Part shown: in pieces, positions 5,673 through 5,676 of the stretch
How the letters are laid out: each line of letters starts with the position of its first letter
Numbering within the stretch: the first letter of the stretch is position 1
Source of the DNA: Chloroflexota bacterium
Lineage (GTDB): Bacteria; Chloroflexota; Anaerolineae; Anaerolineales; UBA4823
Direction of reading: 5' to 3'
Assembly (NCBI GenBank): GCA_023395675.1
Contig: JAEWYL010000122.1
Location: 1-5,676 of the forward strand
DNA: 5,676 bases
Program-made: the position numbers and the translations under genes
The notes under the pieces: model-generated
The model's database searches: none
Seen by the model: the letters and a program-made list of their open reading frames with translations, nothing else
Told to the model about the DNA's origin: nothing

Positions 5673-5676
5673 GTGT

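Overview
This 5.7-kb window is GC-rich, bacterial and chromosome-like. It holds three real protein genes and one unusual repeat-filled intergenic region. The combination (a MEDS-multi-PAS HisKA_2 histidine kinase, a short bacterial patatin, a DegV protein, and GC-rich palindromic repeats built on GGGCACGGC) resembles environmental Chloroflexota of the Anaerolineae type. That placement is an impression from gene style only, since no phylogenetic marker is present.

Layout. On the minus strand, and therefore transcribed right to left, lie a patatin-like phospholipase (1035-1910) and then a DegV-family fatty-acid-binding protein (46-915), separated by 119 bp. On the plus strand a large soluble hybrid-sensor histidine kinase, without a receiver domain, runs from about 2739 to 5621. 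The two transcription units are divergent. The roughly 830 bp between the patatin start and the kinase start carry no convincing gene. This gap contains a 14-bp-stem hairpin (1977-2014), several smaller palindromes, and a tandem array of about 216-bp units (2056-2554). The array has two nearly identical full copies and a third copy shortened by a clean internal deletion. Each full unit contains an element of about 180 bp with nested inverted repeats (12 bp outside, 18 bp inside, further stems in the centre). The elements are separated by 36-bp spacers.

Function. Patatins release fatty acids from glycerolipids. DegV/FakB proteins bind a single fatty acid and, in Firmicutes, present it to the kinase FakA. 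The gene pair may therefore be a small lipid-turnover or fatty-acid-salvage module, although no FakA is visible here. The kinase has an N-terminal MEDS domain, four PAS domains and a HisKA_2/HATPase_c core. It is a cytoplasmic sensor whose response regulator lies outside the window or elsewhere in the genome. Nothing in the sequence ties the kinase to the lipid genes except the shared divergent intergenic region.

The point most worth a second look is the structured repeat array between the divergent genes. A second useful result is the kinase start: a sigma70-like promoter (TTGATG-17 bp-TGTAAT) overlaps the most upstream start codons, so translation probably begins at a GTG 87 bases downstream.
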